DNA from: Prevotella sp. MGM1
GTDB lineage: Bacteria; Bacteroidota; Bacteroidia; Bacteroidales; Bacteroidaceae
Assembly (NCBI RefSeq): GCF_002933775.1
Contig: NZ_BEWV01000050.1
Span: forward strand, 1-40,129
DNA: 40,129 nt
Direction of reading: 5' to 3'
Position 1 is the stretch's first letter. Every line of letters starts with the position of its first letter. Under the pieces are notes generated by a model that ran no database searches, was not told the origin of the DNA, and saw only the letters and a list, made by a program, of their open reading frames with translations. Made by a program: the position numbers and the translations under genes. Below, in pieces: positions 9,799 through 16,188 of the stretch.

Positions 9799-10053
9799 TT
9801 ACTTATAAGAATCTTCTACTCCAGCTAAATAACCAGCAGCATAAGCTGCATGTGGGCTTTTATGCCTAACTGTTCCAGCTTGACTCTCTGGTAATGAATC
9901 TAAGTCCAAATCTAATTTTTCTTTACGATTTAGTCCATCTTCATACCCTCTCTCATAAGCACATCCTGCACAACGATGTCTTCCTGCCCCACCTTGATCG
10001 ACAGGTAAATTATTGTACTGAGGATCATAACGATGTTGTTTTTCACAAGCCAT
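9799..10053 (-). CDS. 84-residue protein of the R-M operon, unknown function
   Basis: I do not recognise this family. The protein is acidic and made of two diverged copies of one module. The first has LPVDQGGAGRHRCAGCAYER then GYEDGL; the second has LPESQAGTVRHKSPHAAYAA then GYLAGV. The shared pattern is LP-x2-Q-x-G-x2-RH-x4-(C/A)AYxxGYxxG. Only the first copy has a C-x2-C pair, which could bind metal as a dimer. It starts 20 nt after the restriction gene, on the same strand and at the same AT-rich composition, so it is very probably cotranscribed with the R-M pair. It could be a controller, an endonuclease partner, a DNA mimic or an unrelated passenger. Confidence 0.75.
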   Translation of the reverse strand: MACEKQHRYDPQYNNLPVDQGGAGRHRCAGCAYERGYEDGLNRKEKLDLDLDSLPESQAGTVRHKSPHAAYAAGYLAGVEDSYK

Positions 10054-10073
10054 AATTCTTATTCTTTAAATTA

Positions 10074-11351
10074 TTACTCTATTAGTTCTAATATCCAATT
10101 TATCCAAGATATAACAGTAGATGCCCTTCGTTTATATGTTTGTTCAGAATCAATATTATACAATTTTGCACTTTTCATTATTTCAACGACCTCGCCCTTT
10201 GTTGGAACATTGCCTTTATCAAAATACAGTTTCAAGGTGTTTTGAAATGCCGTATGTGCCAATATAAGTTTTACAAATTCCAATTGCCGTTCAATAATGG
10301 GCAGATTAAATATACGAGAGCCATCACGAGTTAGAATGCACCCTATTTGTTGATTCTCACGAACAACCTCTACTAATCCTAAATACTTTGCCGCATTTGA
10401 ATAATAATCGGTTTGTCTGTGATCAAAATCATAATTTTGCGTAATATCATCTTTGCAAATAAATCCTTTTTGTTTTAATAGCTCGCAAAGATTAATTACT
10501 CGTTCAAAGCTATCTGCTTGAGGGAAAGGCAACTCAGGTTCTTTTACAACTTGAATACTATCCAAAATATTCTGTATATTCTCAACATTAATTCCTCCTT
10601 CTTGAACTGCATATTTTTTATGTTGTATTAATCGGATAGAATTATATAATTCAGGTGTAACAAATTCATATTCTCTCAAATGGAAAATACCATTTGAATA
10701 CGTCAAGAATATCGGACGAACACGTTTCCCTATTTTATTACTCCATAATCTATATGGATAATATAGTTGTCGAATCAGAAAATCATCAGAAATATAATTT
10801 TTGGCTTCAATCAAATTTAAAGAACTATCTCCTTCATACCCTCCGTCTATTTCAATTTGTGAATTATCAACATTAATTTTTAAAATGTTTTGTCCTGAAT
10901 TAATCGTAAAATCAAAGACTGAAGAACTCATCCGACCAGAGACAGTAGGTAACAGATTTTCCTCTCCTGTAAAATCATGCAATATCTTAGATACAAAAGC
11001 ACAATTTATAGCTATTGATTCACTCGTAATATCTTTATAATCTATACTTTCCAAGAAAGTTGGAAAGTCAATAGGAGTTATCTCTATATCATCTTTATTA
11101 AAATCACAAAAAGTTTTAAATTTTCCGATTTCATACGTACCTCTGGATGTAGGTAATATTGATAAGTTATGATCTATAAACAATTTTGGAAGTTGAGATC
11201 TATGGTCAAACTTTGTCATTAAACGAGCCTCTCTAAACTGATTAATTTCTGTCGAAGAAATTGAGATACGTTCATTATTGGCAAGTTTGTCCAAGATGCA
11301 ATACTTCTCAAAAATTTTCTCCCATGCTATGTCATTTTTGGATTTACTCAT
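10074..11351 (-). CDS. type II restriction endonuclease, PD-(D/E)XK fold
   Basis: The 425-residue protein has a central nuclease signature. IEIDGGYEG supplies Asp169, and NLIEAKNY, 12 residues on, supplies Glu182 and Lys184, giving D-x12-E-x-K. FLIRQLYYPYRLW follows as the usual helix with Gln195. The N-terminal 150 residues probably read the DNA site, and the C-terminal 150 residues look like a winged-helix region. It overlaps the methyltransferase gene by 8 nt, the classic layout of a type II R-M pair. The cut site cannot be deduced from the sequence. Similar proteins are sometimes misnamed as translation factors in databases, but the motif and context support a nuclease. Confidence 0.82.
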   Translation of the reverse strand: MSKSKNDIAWEKIFEKYCILDKLANNERISISSTEINQFREARLMTKFDHRSQLPKLFIDHNLSILPTSRGTYEIGKFKTFCDFNKDDIEITPIDFPTFLESIDYKDITSESIAINCAFVSKILHDFTGEENLLPTVSGRMSSSVFDFTINSGQNILKINVDNSQIEIDGGYEGDSSLNLIEAKNYISDDFLIRQLYYPYRLWSNKIGKRVRPIFLTYSNGIFHLREYEFVTPELYNSIRLIQHKKYAVQEGGINVENIQNILDSIQVVKEPELPFPQADSFERVINLCELLKQKGFICKDDITQNYDFDHRQTDYYSNAAKYLGLVEVVRENQQIGCILTRDGSRIFNLPIIERQLEFVKLILAHTAFQNTLKLYFDKGNVPTKGEVVEIMKSAKLYNIDSEQTYKRRASTVISWINWILELIE

Positions 11352-12183
11352 AATTGCTAATTAAAAATTCATCAACTTGCCCTCTTTTAGAAGAATCTGA
11401 ATTTATAGCACGACTTGCCTGTACTACATGAATATTGTATTCCGCATAAATTTCTTTTATAAAATTAGATGCAGAATTTGATAGGAGAAATTTTATGCCA
11501 TTGCTATTTAATCTATTACAAACATCTCTTAGCCTAAGCTGATCCCTCTCACTCCATCCACCTTGCACGTATCCTGTAAAATTAGAACTCTCTGAAATAG
11601 GATGATACGGAGGATCTAAATACACAAATGAGTTTGTTGGTATATCTCTCAATATTACCTCATAATCACCATTTGATATTTGAATCCGATCAGAATTTAA
11701 ATATTTACTTACCGCCTTAATTACAGGCTCATTGACAATATTTGGATTTTTATATTTCCCAAATGGGGAATTAAATTCCCCGGCATTATTAACCCGATAT
11801 AATCCATTATAGCAAGTTTTATTGAGATATATAATCCGTGATGCTCGCTCGATAGTGGTAAGATTTTTAAAAAGAGGTTGCCTATCCATAGAGCGAATTT
11901 CATAAAAATACTCTGACGTATTTTTATGTTTCTTTAAATCCTCAATAAGTTCATTGGGATTGTCCCTTATAACCGTATAAACATTGATCAACTCTTCGTT
12001 ATAATCATTTATAACTGCTTGTTTTGGCTGGAGTTCAAAAAATAAAGCTCCGCCTCCGATGAATGGCTCATAGTAGGGACGATTCGCTACCCCTTTGGGT
12101 AACATCTTTCTAATTTCTGGAATAAGTTGTCTTTTTCCTCCAACCCATTTCAAAAAAGGAACTACAAGTTTATTCTTAGCCAT
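11344..12183 (-). CDS. DNA adenine N6-methyltransferase, D12 class (Dam/DpnM-like)
   Basis: This 279-residue enzyme has the D12-class motifs in order: FLKWVGGKRQL (residues 10-20) and YYEPFIGGGALFFE (37-50) for S-adenosylmethionine binding, NKTCYNGLYR (121-130) as in Dam, and the catalytic DPPY at 190-193. It transfers a methyl group to adenine N6 in the recognition site and protects the host from the partner nuclease encoded 8 nt upstream of its stop. Its length is normal for the family and no key residue is missing. Being first in the operon fits the need for methylation before restriction. Recognition could be GATC, as in many relatives, but this is not certain because the nuclease is not of the DpnII type. 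Confidence 0.93.
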   Translation of the reverse strand: MAKNKLVVPFLKWVGGKRQLIPEIRKMLPKGVANRPYYEPFIGGGALFFELQPKQAVINDYNEELINVYTVIRDNPNELIEDLKKHKNTSEYFYEIRSMDRQPLFKNLTTIERASRIIYLNKTCYNGLYRVNNAGEFNSPFGKYKNPNIVNEPVIKAVSKYLNSDRIQISNGDYEVILRDIPTNSFVYLDPPYHPISESSNFTGYVQGGWSERDQLRLRDVCNRLNSNGIKFLLSNSASNFIKEIYAEYNIHVVQASRAINSDSSKRGQVDEFLISNYE

Positions 12184-12210
12184 TTTATATAAAGTCTATT
12201 ATATCAATTA

Positions 12211-12218
12211 CAAAGGTA
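12211..12218 (-). promoter_or_regulatory. -7 box of the R-M operon
   Basis: On the minus strand this reads TACCTTTG, an exact TAnnTTTG match. It predicts a start near 12205 and a short leader of about 20 nt to the methyltransferase ATG at 12183. No clear -33 element is visible. Confidence 0.5.
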
Positions 12219-12304
12219 CTACTTTTACTGATTTATCCTATAAGAATCCACAATAATTTGGTTGTTTTGATTTCAATTGCTGAGGTATAGCTAATTATTC
12301 GTTC

Positions 12305-13666
12305 TTAAATTCCTCTGTTTTTCCTTTGTAGCTGTATAGGTCGGCGAATGTTCTGCCTTAACTTCTCGAACTGTTCCTTGAACCACTCGGCAATGGGCTT
12401 TCGGTCAATGGCAAGAACCAGTCTCGTCCCGTCCGTGGGGTCTTTCAGCACTTGAAACCCTGCCTTTTCGGTCGTGAATTTCCGTCCGTGTTCCTCCGAG
12501 TAGAGTTCCCCCGCATACTCCAACGGCTTTCCCTTGACGAGCGTTGCGGTCTGCCTTTCATCGAATCCCACAAGGCGGCAGAGGTTTTCGATACGGAGCA
12601 TTTCACGGAAATAGGGAAACCATGCCGCCGCCCTTGCGATTACCGTTTTCAGAAACGATATTTCCTGCTTGTGCCTTGTGTCCTTGTCTGCTATCTCCCT
12701 GCCGTGCTTTTGCTGCATTTCCCGTATCTCCCTGCTGTGGTCTGCCTGCATGGTCTGTATTCTGTCTTGCAGGGCTTCGATGGTTTCCTCGTGGTCGGCT
12801 ACCTCCCTATGTAGGGCGGTGTTCTCCCTTTCCAGCGTCTTGACCTTGTTACTGCCGAAAAGAGAACCGACGCTCTCGGCGATGTTGGCGGCTGCGGTGG
12901 TTGCCGCCCCTTTCAGCTTCTCGGTCTGTATTTCTTTTTTCGTCCGTCTTAGTTCCTCCCGTGCCATTTCTTTCTGCTGCTGCAAGTCCACCACTTCCGC
13001 TTTGAGATTGTCGGCGAGTTTCTGTATATCCCGATAATACTGCTGCGTGGACTTGTGGCGAGCCTTCGAGCCGTCTATGCCCCTTTGCAGCCCGTATTTC
13101 GCCATCGCTTCGGCATAGGTATCTTGATAGGATTTTAATTTCAGCCGTGTCATAATATCGTCTGCGCACAGCCTCACGGTGTCGGTCGGCTTCTTGCGGT
13201 ATCGCTTCTTCGCCTGTTCCTCCCTTTTCCTGCGCTTTCGCTCTCCCTTGACGATGGGGACGAGCGTAACGTGTATGTGCGGCGTTTCCTCGTCCCTGTG
13301 CAGGTGAGCCGCCACGATGTTCTCCTTTCCGAACGTGTCGGCGAAGTATTTCAGATTGTCGGCGCACCACTCGTCCAAACGCCCCTCTTCCTCTATCCGC
13401 TTCATATCCTCGTGCGTTCCCGACACGTTGATGCGGATAGCCCGTACTTGGTTGCTTCCGATTTTGCGTGTCAGCCCCGCTTCTTCTAATCTCTGCTGTA
13501 TAGCCGCCGAACGGTCTTTCACCCCGTCGGGGTATTCGATGAGCCTGCGGTTTAGGTGTGTGCGTGTGGGGTCGGCGTTCTTCGGTATGATGAAACGCTC
13601 GATATGTGCGGTCGTTCCGCTGTCGCTGCCGTGCGCCTTTTCCATGTGTAAAACTACGAAACCCAT
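12305..13666 (-). CDS. MobV-family relaxase (Mob_Pre)
   Basis: This 453-residue protein nicks DNA at oriT and pilots the strand during transfer. Motif I is HIER (His21, Arg24). Motif III is HLHRDEETPHIHVTLVPI, in which His123, Asp125, Glu126, His130 and His132 fit the MobV HxDE...PHxH metal and catalytic pattern. Residues about 215-345 form a long charged coiled coil (KEMAREELRRTKKEIQTEK, then ALHREVADHEETIEALQDR), as is common after the relaxase domain. There is no coupling protein or type IV secretion gene in the element, so transfer would need a helper. The presumed oriT lies just upstream at 13700-14080. Confidence 0.92.
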   Translation of the reverse strand: MGFVVLHMEKAHGSDSGTTAHIERFIIPKNADPTRTHLNRRLIEYPDGVKDRSAAIQQRLEEAGLTRKIGSNQVRAIRINVSGTHEDMKRIEEEGRLDEWCADNLKYFADTFGKENIVAAHLHRDEETPHIHVTLVPIVKGERKRRKREEQAKKRYRKKPTDTVRLCADDIMTRLKLKSYQDTYAEAMAKYGLQRGIDGSKARHKSTQQYYRDIQKLADNLKAEVVDLQQQKEMAREELRRTKKEIQTEKLKGAATTAAANIAESVGSLFGSNKVKTLERENTALHREVADHEETIEALQDRIQTMQADHSREIREMQQKHGREIADKDTRHKQEISFLKTVIARAAAWFPYFREMLRIENLCRLVGFDERQTATLVKGKPLEYAGELYSEEHGRKFTTEKAGFQVLKDPTDGTRLVLAIDRKPIAEWFKEQFEKLRQNIRRPIQLQRKNRGI

Positions 13667-13770
13667 ATATTCTTCCTTTCTTTTTTGGCTTGTGAAACAA
13701 TGATTTTTTGTATCTTCGGGGGCGGCAAATGCCGTCCCCGATGGGGTGTGCAGAGGGGCTTGCCCCTTGC

Positions 13771-13828
13771 CTTATTGGGGAATTTTCAGCGATACGTAGT
13801 ATTGCGGCTCGGAAAATTCCCTAATAAG
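13771..13828. repeat. 17-bp inverted repeat upstream of the relaxase gene, oriT candidate
   Basis: Arms CTTATTGGGGAATTTTC (13771-13787) and 13812-13828 are complementary except for one G:T pair, with a 24-nt loop. It is the longest inverted repeat in the region and lies 105 nt from the relaxase start, a typical place for a relaxase recognition hairpin. Confidence 0.5.
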
Positions 13829-14024
13829 CTACGGTATTTTCTCCGTAAATACCCTGCGGCGTGTCGTCCGTCTGCCCGTCTGCCTTTCGGCTATGGCTGT
13901 CCCTGCCGTCTGCTTACCCGTATAACCCCACCTTATTATTTTTCCCTTTCGGTCGGTGGTGGGCGGCGGGGCGGTCGTTTCCGTTTTCAAAGGCTCTTTT
14001 GCACGGGGCGGTCGGATACAAGGT

Positions 14025-14075
14025 TTTCCCGATAAATACGCTCGCAGCGAAGCGAGAGGAAGATTTATCGGGAAA
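14025..14075. repeat. nested inverted repeat (13-bp stem with inner hairpin)
   Basis: TTTCCCGATAAAT (14025-14037) pairs perfectly with 14063-14075, and within the loop CTCGC (14041-14045) pairs with GCGAG (14052-14056). The structure could form in single-stranded transfer DNA or act as a terminator-like barrier between the two operons. Confidence 0.6.
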
Positions 14076-14207
14076 CGGCGCAGCCGCCTGACCTTTTAGC
14101 CGACATAAAGCCCCGTGCTTGCTTTGCCTTTGTAAACGGAAATGATTGCTCCGCTTTCCTCTGAAAAGAGGAATAGAACCTGCAATATATATCACCATAG
14201 TGATAGG

Positions 14208-14271
14208 TTTGCATGTTTGCATGCTGGTATGCTGGTACGTTTGCATGTTGGTATGTTGATATGTTGGTATA
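14208..14271. repeat. array of eight tandem 8-bp units
   Basis: Eight contiguous octamers follow one another: TTTGCATG, TTTGCATG, CTGGTATG, CTGGTACG, TTTGCATG, TTGGTATG, TTGATATG, TTGGTATA. The array ends three bases before the stop codon of the small DNA-binding protein gene at 14275. The 8-bp period is not a multiple of three, so it is not kept by coding constraint. It resembles iterons, that is, repeated protein-binding sites. Confidence 0.8.
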
Positions 14272-14274
14272 TCA

Positions 14275-14667
14275 TCATGCTTTCCAACGGCTGTTGGGCT
14301 TGCCGTCCGAAACAACCGACACGAACACCGTCGTTTTTTCTTTTCGCCCGTGCATAATCCTCTCCAACAACACTTTGCGGACTTTCGCCGCCCCGAACGA
14401 TTCGATACGGAAAGCGAGGGTGGCTATCGTTTCAAGGTTGTAAACCTCTATGCTGTATCTGTCCGATATGCAGATAATGCGCTTTATGTCATATATACTC
14501 AAAACTCCGCTTTTGCAGAGTGCCTTTATCCCTGCCCGAACCGTCGGGGCGATAACCCCGAACAGTTCGCAGATTTCCCACTCGGTCATGGCGATTGCAC
14601 CTATATCGCTCGGCAGGAAGATATTGCCCTGCTCGTCCATCGTGATAATATTCCTTTCTTCTTTCAT
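14275..14667 (-). CDS. small helix-turn-helix protein next to the integrase
   Basis: I take the ATG at 14667, giving 130 residues from MKEERNIITMDEQGNI. The longer open frame reaching 14916 overlaps the integrase gene and has no protein-like features. A segment MTEWEICELFGVIAPTVRAG followed by IKALCKSGVL looks like a helix-turn-helix. The C-terminus is basic. It starts 17 nt after the integrase stop, so the two are probably cotranscribed. Similar small genes accompany integrases in Bacteroidetes mobile elements and may act as excisionase or regulator; that role is inferred. Its stop abuts the octamer array, a natural candidate binding site. Confidence 0.7.
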   Translation of the reverse strand: MKEERNIITMDEQGNIFLPSDIGAIAMTEWEICELFGVIAPTVRAGIKALCKSGVLSIYDIKRIICISDRYSIEVYNLETIATLAFRIESFGAAKVRKVLLERIMHGRKEKTTVFVSVVSDGKPNSRWKA

Positions 14668-14684
14668 CGGTATTCTGTTTTTAA

Positions 14685-15917
14685 TTAGATGGCTCGGCAG
14701 ATATTCTTCTCCATATCTTCCAACTTGTGCGACAAGGTTTCCATGTCTTGGCTTATCTTCTGGGCGGTGATTTTGGCGTAAATTTGGGTGGTCTTTATGT
14801 TGGTATGCCCTAAAAGACGGCTCACCGTTTCGATGGGTACACCGTGCGATAAAAGTACGGTCGTAGCGTTCGTGTGGCGTGCCACATGGTAGGTCAAACG
14901 TACCTTGAAACCACATTGTCTGCCTATCTCTTTAAGTATCTTGTTGCAACTTCCGTTACTCGGAACGGGGAAAACATGACCGTCCCTTGCCAGTCCCTTG
15001 TACTTTTCGATGATACGTTTGGGAACGTCCAAAAGGCGGATGTTCGATTCGGTGTTGGTCTTCTTTCTTCGGGTGATTATCCAAAGATTGCCGTCGAAGA
15101 ATGTTTGCAGGCGGTCGGTGGTGAGGTTCTTCACGTCCGAATACGCCAAACCCGTGAACACAGAAAAGACAAACAAGTCTCGTACAAGTTCATGGGTGGC
15201 GTTCTTCATGGGTGCGTCCATGAGCGTCTGTATCTCCGTTTGGGTGAGGTAGCCCCTGTCCACGTTTTCAGGAGAGTTGATATATCCGGCAAAGGGATTG
15301 AACGGCAAACGCCCGTCGTTTCTCGCTATCGAAACGATGTGTTTCAACACAATCATGTAGCCCCACACGGTATTGGTGCGGCATTTCTTCTCCGTGCGCA
15401 AAAAATACTCGAAATCGTTGATGAAAGTAAGATTGAGTTCCTTTAACGGAATGTCCTCTCGCTTGTAGGTGTGCGGGATAAACTCATGTAGATGTTTGCA
15501 GACGGTTATATACCGCTGGAATGTTCCCTTTGCCCTGCTGTGCCCGACTTTCTTCTCAAATTCGGCGTTGTGCTGCTCGAACAGCTTTAACAAGGTTTCC
15601 TGCTTGATGCCGATACCGAGATAGGCGTCTTTGAGTTTGGCGGCGGTAACATAACCGTCCGTCTGCATTAACTCTTGATAGCGGCGGTTTACCTCCACAC
15701 GGATTTTATCTACTGCAAGGTTGATTCTCTGCGCTTCGACGCTCTTGCCCGAAGCACGGCTGTTCTTCACGTCCCACAAGCGTGGGGGAACGTCCATCTT
15801 GCAACTGAACTGTTTAATCTCGCCGTCCACCGTGATACGGCACATCAGAGGCAGGTTGCCGTTAGGCTTCTCGCTGCCTTTCTTCACGTAAAATAATACC
15901 TTGAATGTACTACGCAT
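14685..15917 (-). CDS. tyrosine recombinase (IntDOT-like integrase)
   Basis: This 410-residue protein has an N-terminal arm-binding domain (residues 1-60), a SAM-like core-binding domain (about 105-205) and a catalytic domain (about 220-390). Catalytic residues visible are the beta-turn lysine in TRRKKTN (Lys285/286), His344 and Arg347 in HVARHTNA, His371 in LLGHTNIK, and Tyr380 in QIYAKI. The first catalytic Arg is replaced by Ala258 in FTGLAYSDV, as IntDOT also lacks it. It would integrate and excise the element at the 8-bp repeats. It is the gene nearest the right end, transcribed inward, with the usual gap of about 260 bp to the end for arm sites. Confidence 0.93.
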   Translation of the reverse strand: MRSTFKVLFYVKKGSEKPNGNLPLMCRITVDGEIKQFSCKMDVPPRLWDVKNSRASGKSVEAQRINLAVDKIRVEVNRRYQELMQTDGYVTAAKLKDAYLGIGIKQETLLKLFEQHNAEFEKKVGHSRAKGTFQRYITVCKHLHEFIPHTYKREDIPLKELNLTFINDFEYFLRTEKKCRTNTVWGYMIVLKHIVSIARNDGRLPFNPFAGYINSPENVDRGYLTQTEIQTLMDAPMKNATHELVRDLFVFSVFTGLAYSDVKNLTTDRLQTFFDGNLWIITRRKKTNTESNIRLLDVPKRIIEKYKGLARDGHVFPVPSNGSCNKILKEIGRQCGFKVRLTYHVARHTNATTVLLSHGVPIETVSRLLGHTNIKTTQIYAKITAQKISQDMETLSHKLEDMEKNICRAI

Positions 15918-15962
15918 AACTCACTCCTTTTTTTGGTTACAAAATTAGTTCTTAGTGAGTTA
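15917..15962 (-). promoter_or_regulatory. integrase promoter inside a 9-bp inverted repeat
   Basis: The minus strand reads TAATTTTG at 15947-15940, a TAnnTTTG -7 box. TAACTCACT (15917-15925) and its exact complement AGTGAGTTA (15954-15962) flank it symmetrically and overlap the start codon. This looks like an operator for an autoregulator of integration. Confidence 0.5.
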
Positions 15963-16003
15963 CCGACAGTTATGTAAATCAACGCAAAACGCAGAAAAAG
16001 AAC

Positions 16004-16022
16004 CTTTTAGCAAGAAATTTGC
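16004..16022 (+). repeat. right subterminal repeat of the island
   Basis: CTTTTAGCAA plus a related tail, the partner of 9612-9630 in the same orientation. It lies between the integrase gene and the right end, where arm-type sites are expected. Confidence 0.5.
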
Positions 16023-16112
16023 ACCCGTTACGGGAGTAACGAGGTGGTAACTGAACTTCTGCACCGTTTGGCTTCGAGGTGGTATTTCGTTGGCTCTGCC
16101 CCATAGAAAAAC

Positions 16113-16153
16113 AAAGCGTAACGAACGCTCTATCAGCCAATTCGCTACGCTTT
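16113..16153. repeat. 13-bp inverted repeat near the right end of the island
   Basis: AAAGCGTAACGAA (16113-16125) and TTCGCTACGCTTT (16141-16153) are complementary apart from one position, with 15 nt between. It ends 28 nt from the right core repeat and may be part of the recombination site or a transcription barrier. Confidence 0.6.
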
Positions 16154-16180
16154 GCTCTAATTTACTTTTTCGCTATGTGT

Positions 16181-16188
16181 TTATTTTA
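16181..16188 (+). repeat. right attachment-site core (8-bp direct repeat)
   Basis: Second copy of TTATTTTA, matching 9566-9573. The native regulator frame resumes here in the same phase (TAT TTT, then AAT AAA CTG). Confidence 0.7.

Larger units (their letters stand above)
13667..14274. other. hairpin-rich non-coding region, candidate oriT
   Basis: The 608 bases before the relaxase gene carry several inverted repeats and no believable gene. They are: 13718-13739 (10-bp arms, one mismatch); 13754-13767 (AGGGGC/GCCCCT); 13771-13787 with 13812-13828 (17-bp arms, one G:T); 13833-13853 (GGTATTT/AAATACC, perfect); and 14025-14037 with 14063-14075 (13-bp perfect arms around an inner CTCGC/GCGAG hairpin). 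MobV relaxases usually act at a hairpin-bearing site next to their own gene, so oriT is expected here, but the nick site cannot be named. The octamer array at 14208-14271 closes the region. Confidence 0.6.
9566..16188. mobile_element. mobilizable restriction-modification island inserted in a regulator gene
   Basis: This 6.6-kb element is bounded by direct repeats of TTATTTTA (9566-9573 and 16181-16188). Joining left and right flanks at this repeat restores one continuous frame (AFYYF then NKLRPF), which defines the insertion to within the repeat. It encodes, all on the minus strand, a tyrosine recombinase, a small DNA-binding protein, a MobV relaxase, an adenine methyltransferase, a restriction endonuclease and an 84-residue protein. 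No type IV secretion or replication genes are present, so it would depend on a helper conjugative element. The R-M half (to about 12.25 kb) is clearly more AT-rich than the Mob/Int half, which suggests assembly from two sources. Confidence 0.88.

Noticed and set aside
12849..13700. 283-codon frame antisense-phase to the relaxase gene on the same strand
   Set aside because: It is an alternative frame of the relaxase gene with Arg/His-rich composition typical of shadow frames; the relaxase frame has clear motifs.
13914..14315. 133-codon minus-strand frame containing peptide repeats YQHTNMQT
   Set aside because: The peptide repeat is a by-product of the 8-bp array read over 24 bp; the frame overlaps the end of the HTH gene and passes through the nested hairpin.
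14668..14916. N-terminal extension of the small HTH protein to 213 residues
   Set aside because: The extra part overlaps the integrase coding region in another frame and is low-complexity shadow sequence; the ATG at 14667 gives a sensible protein.
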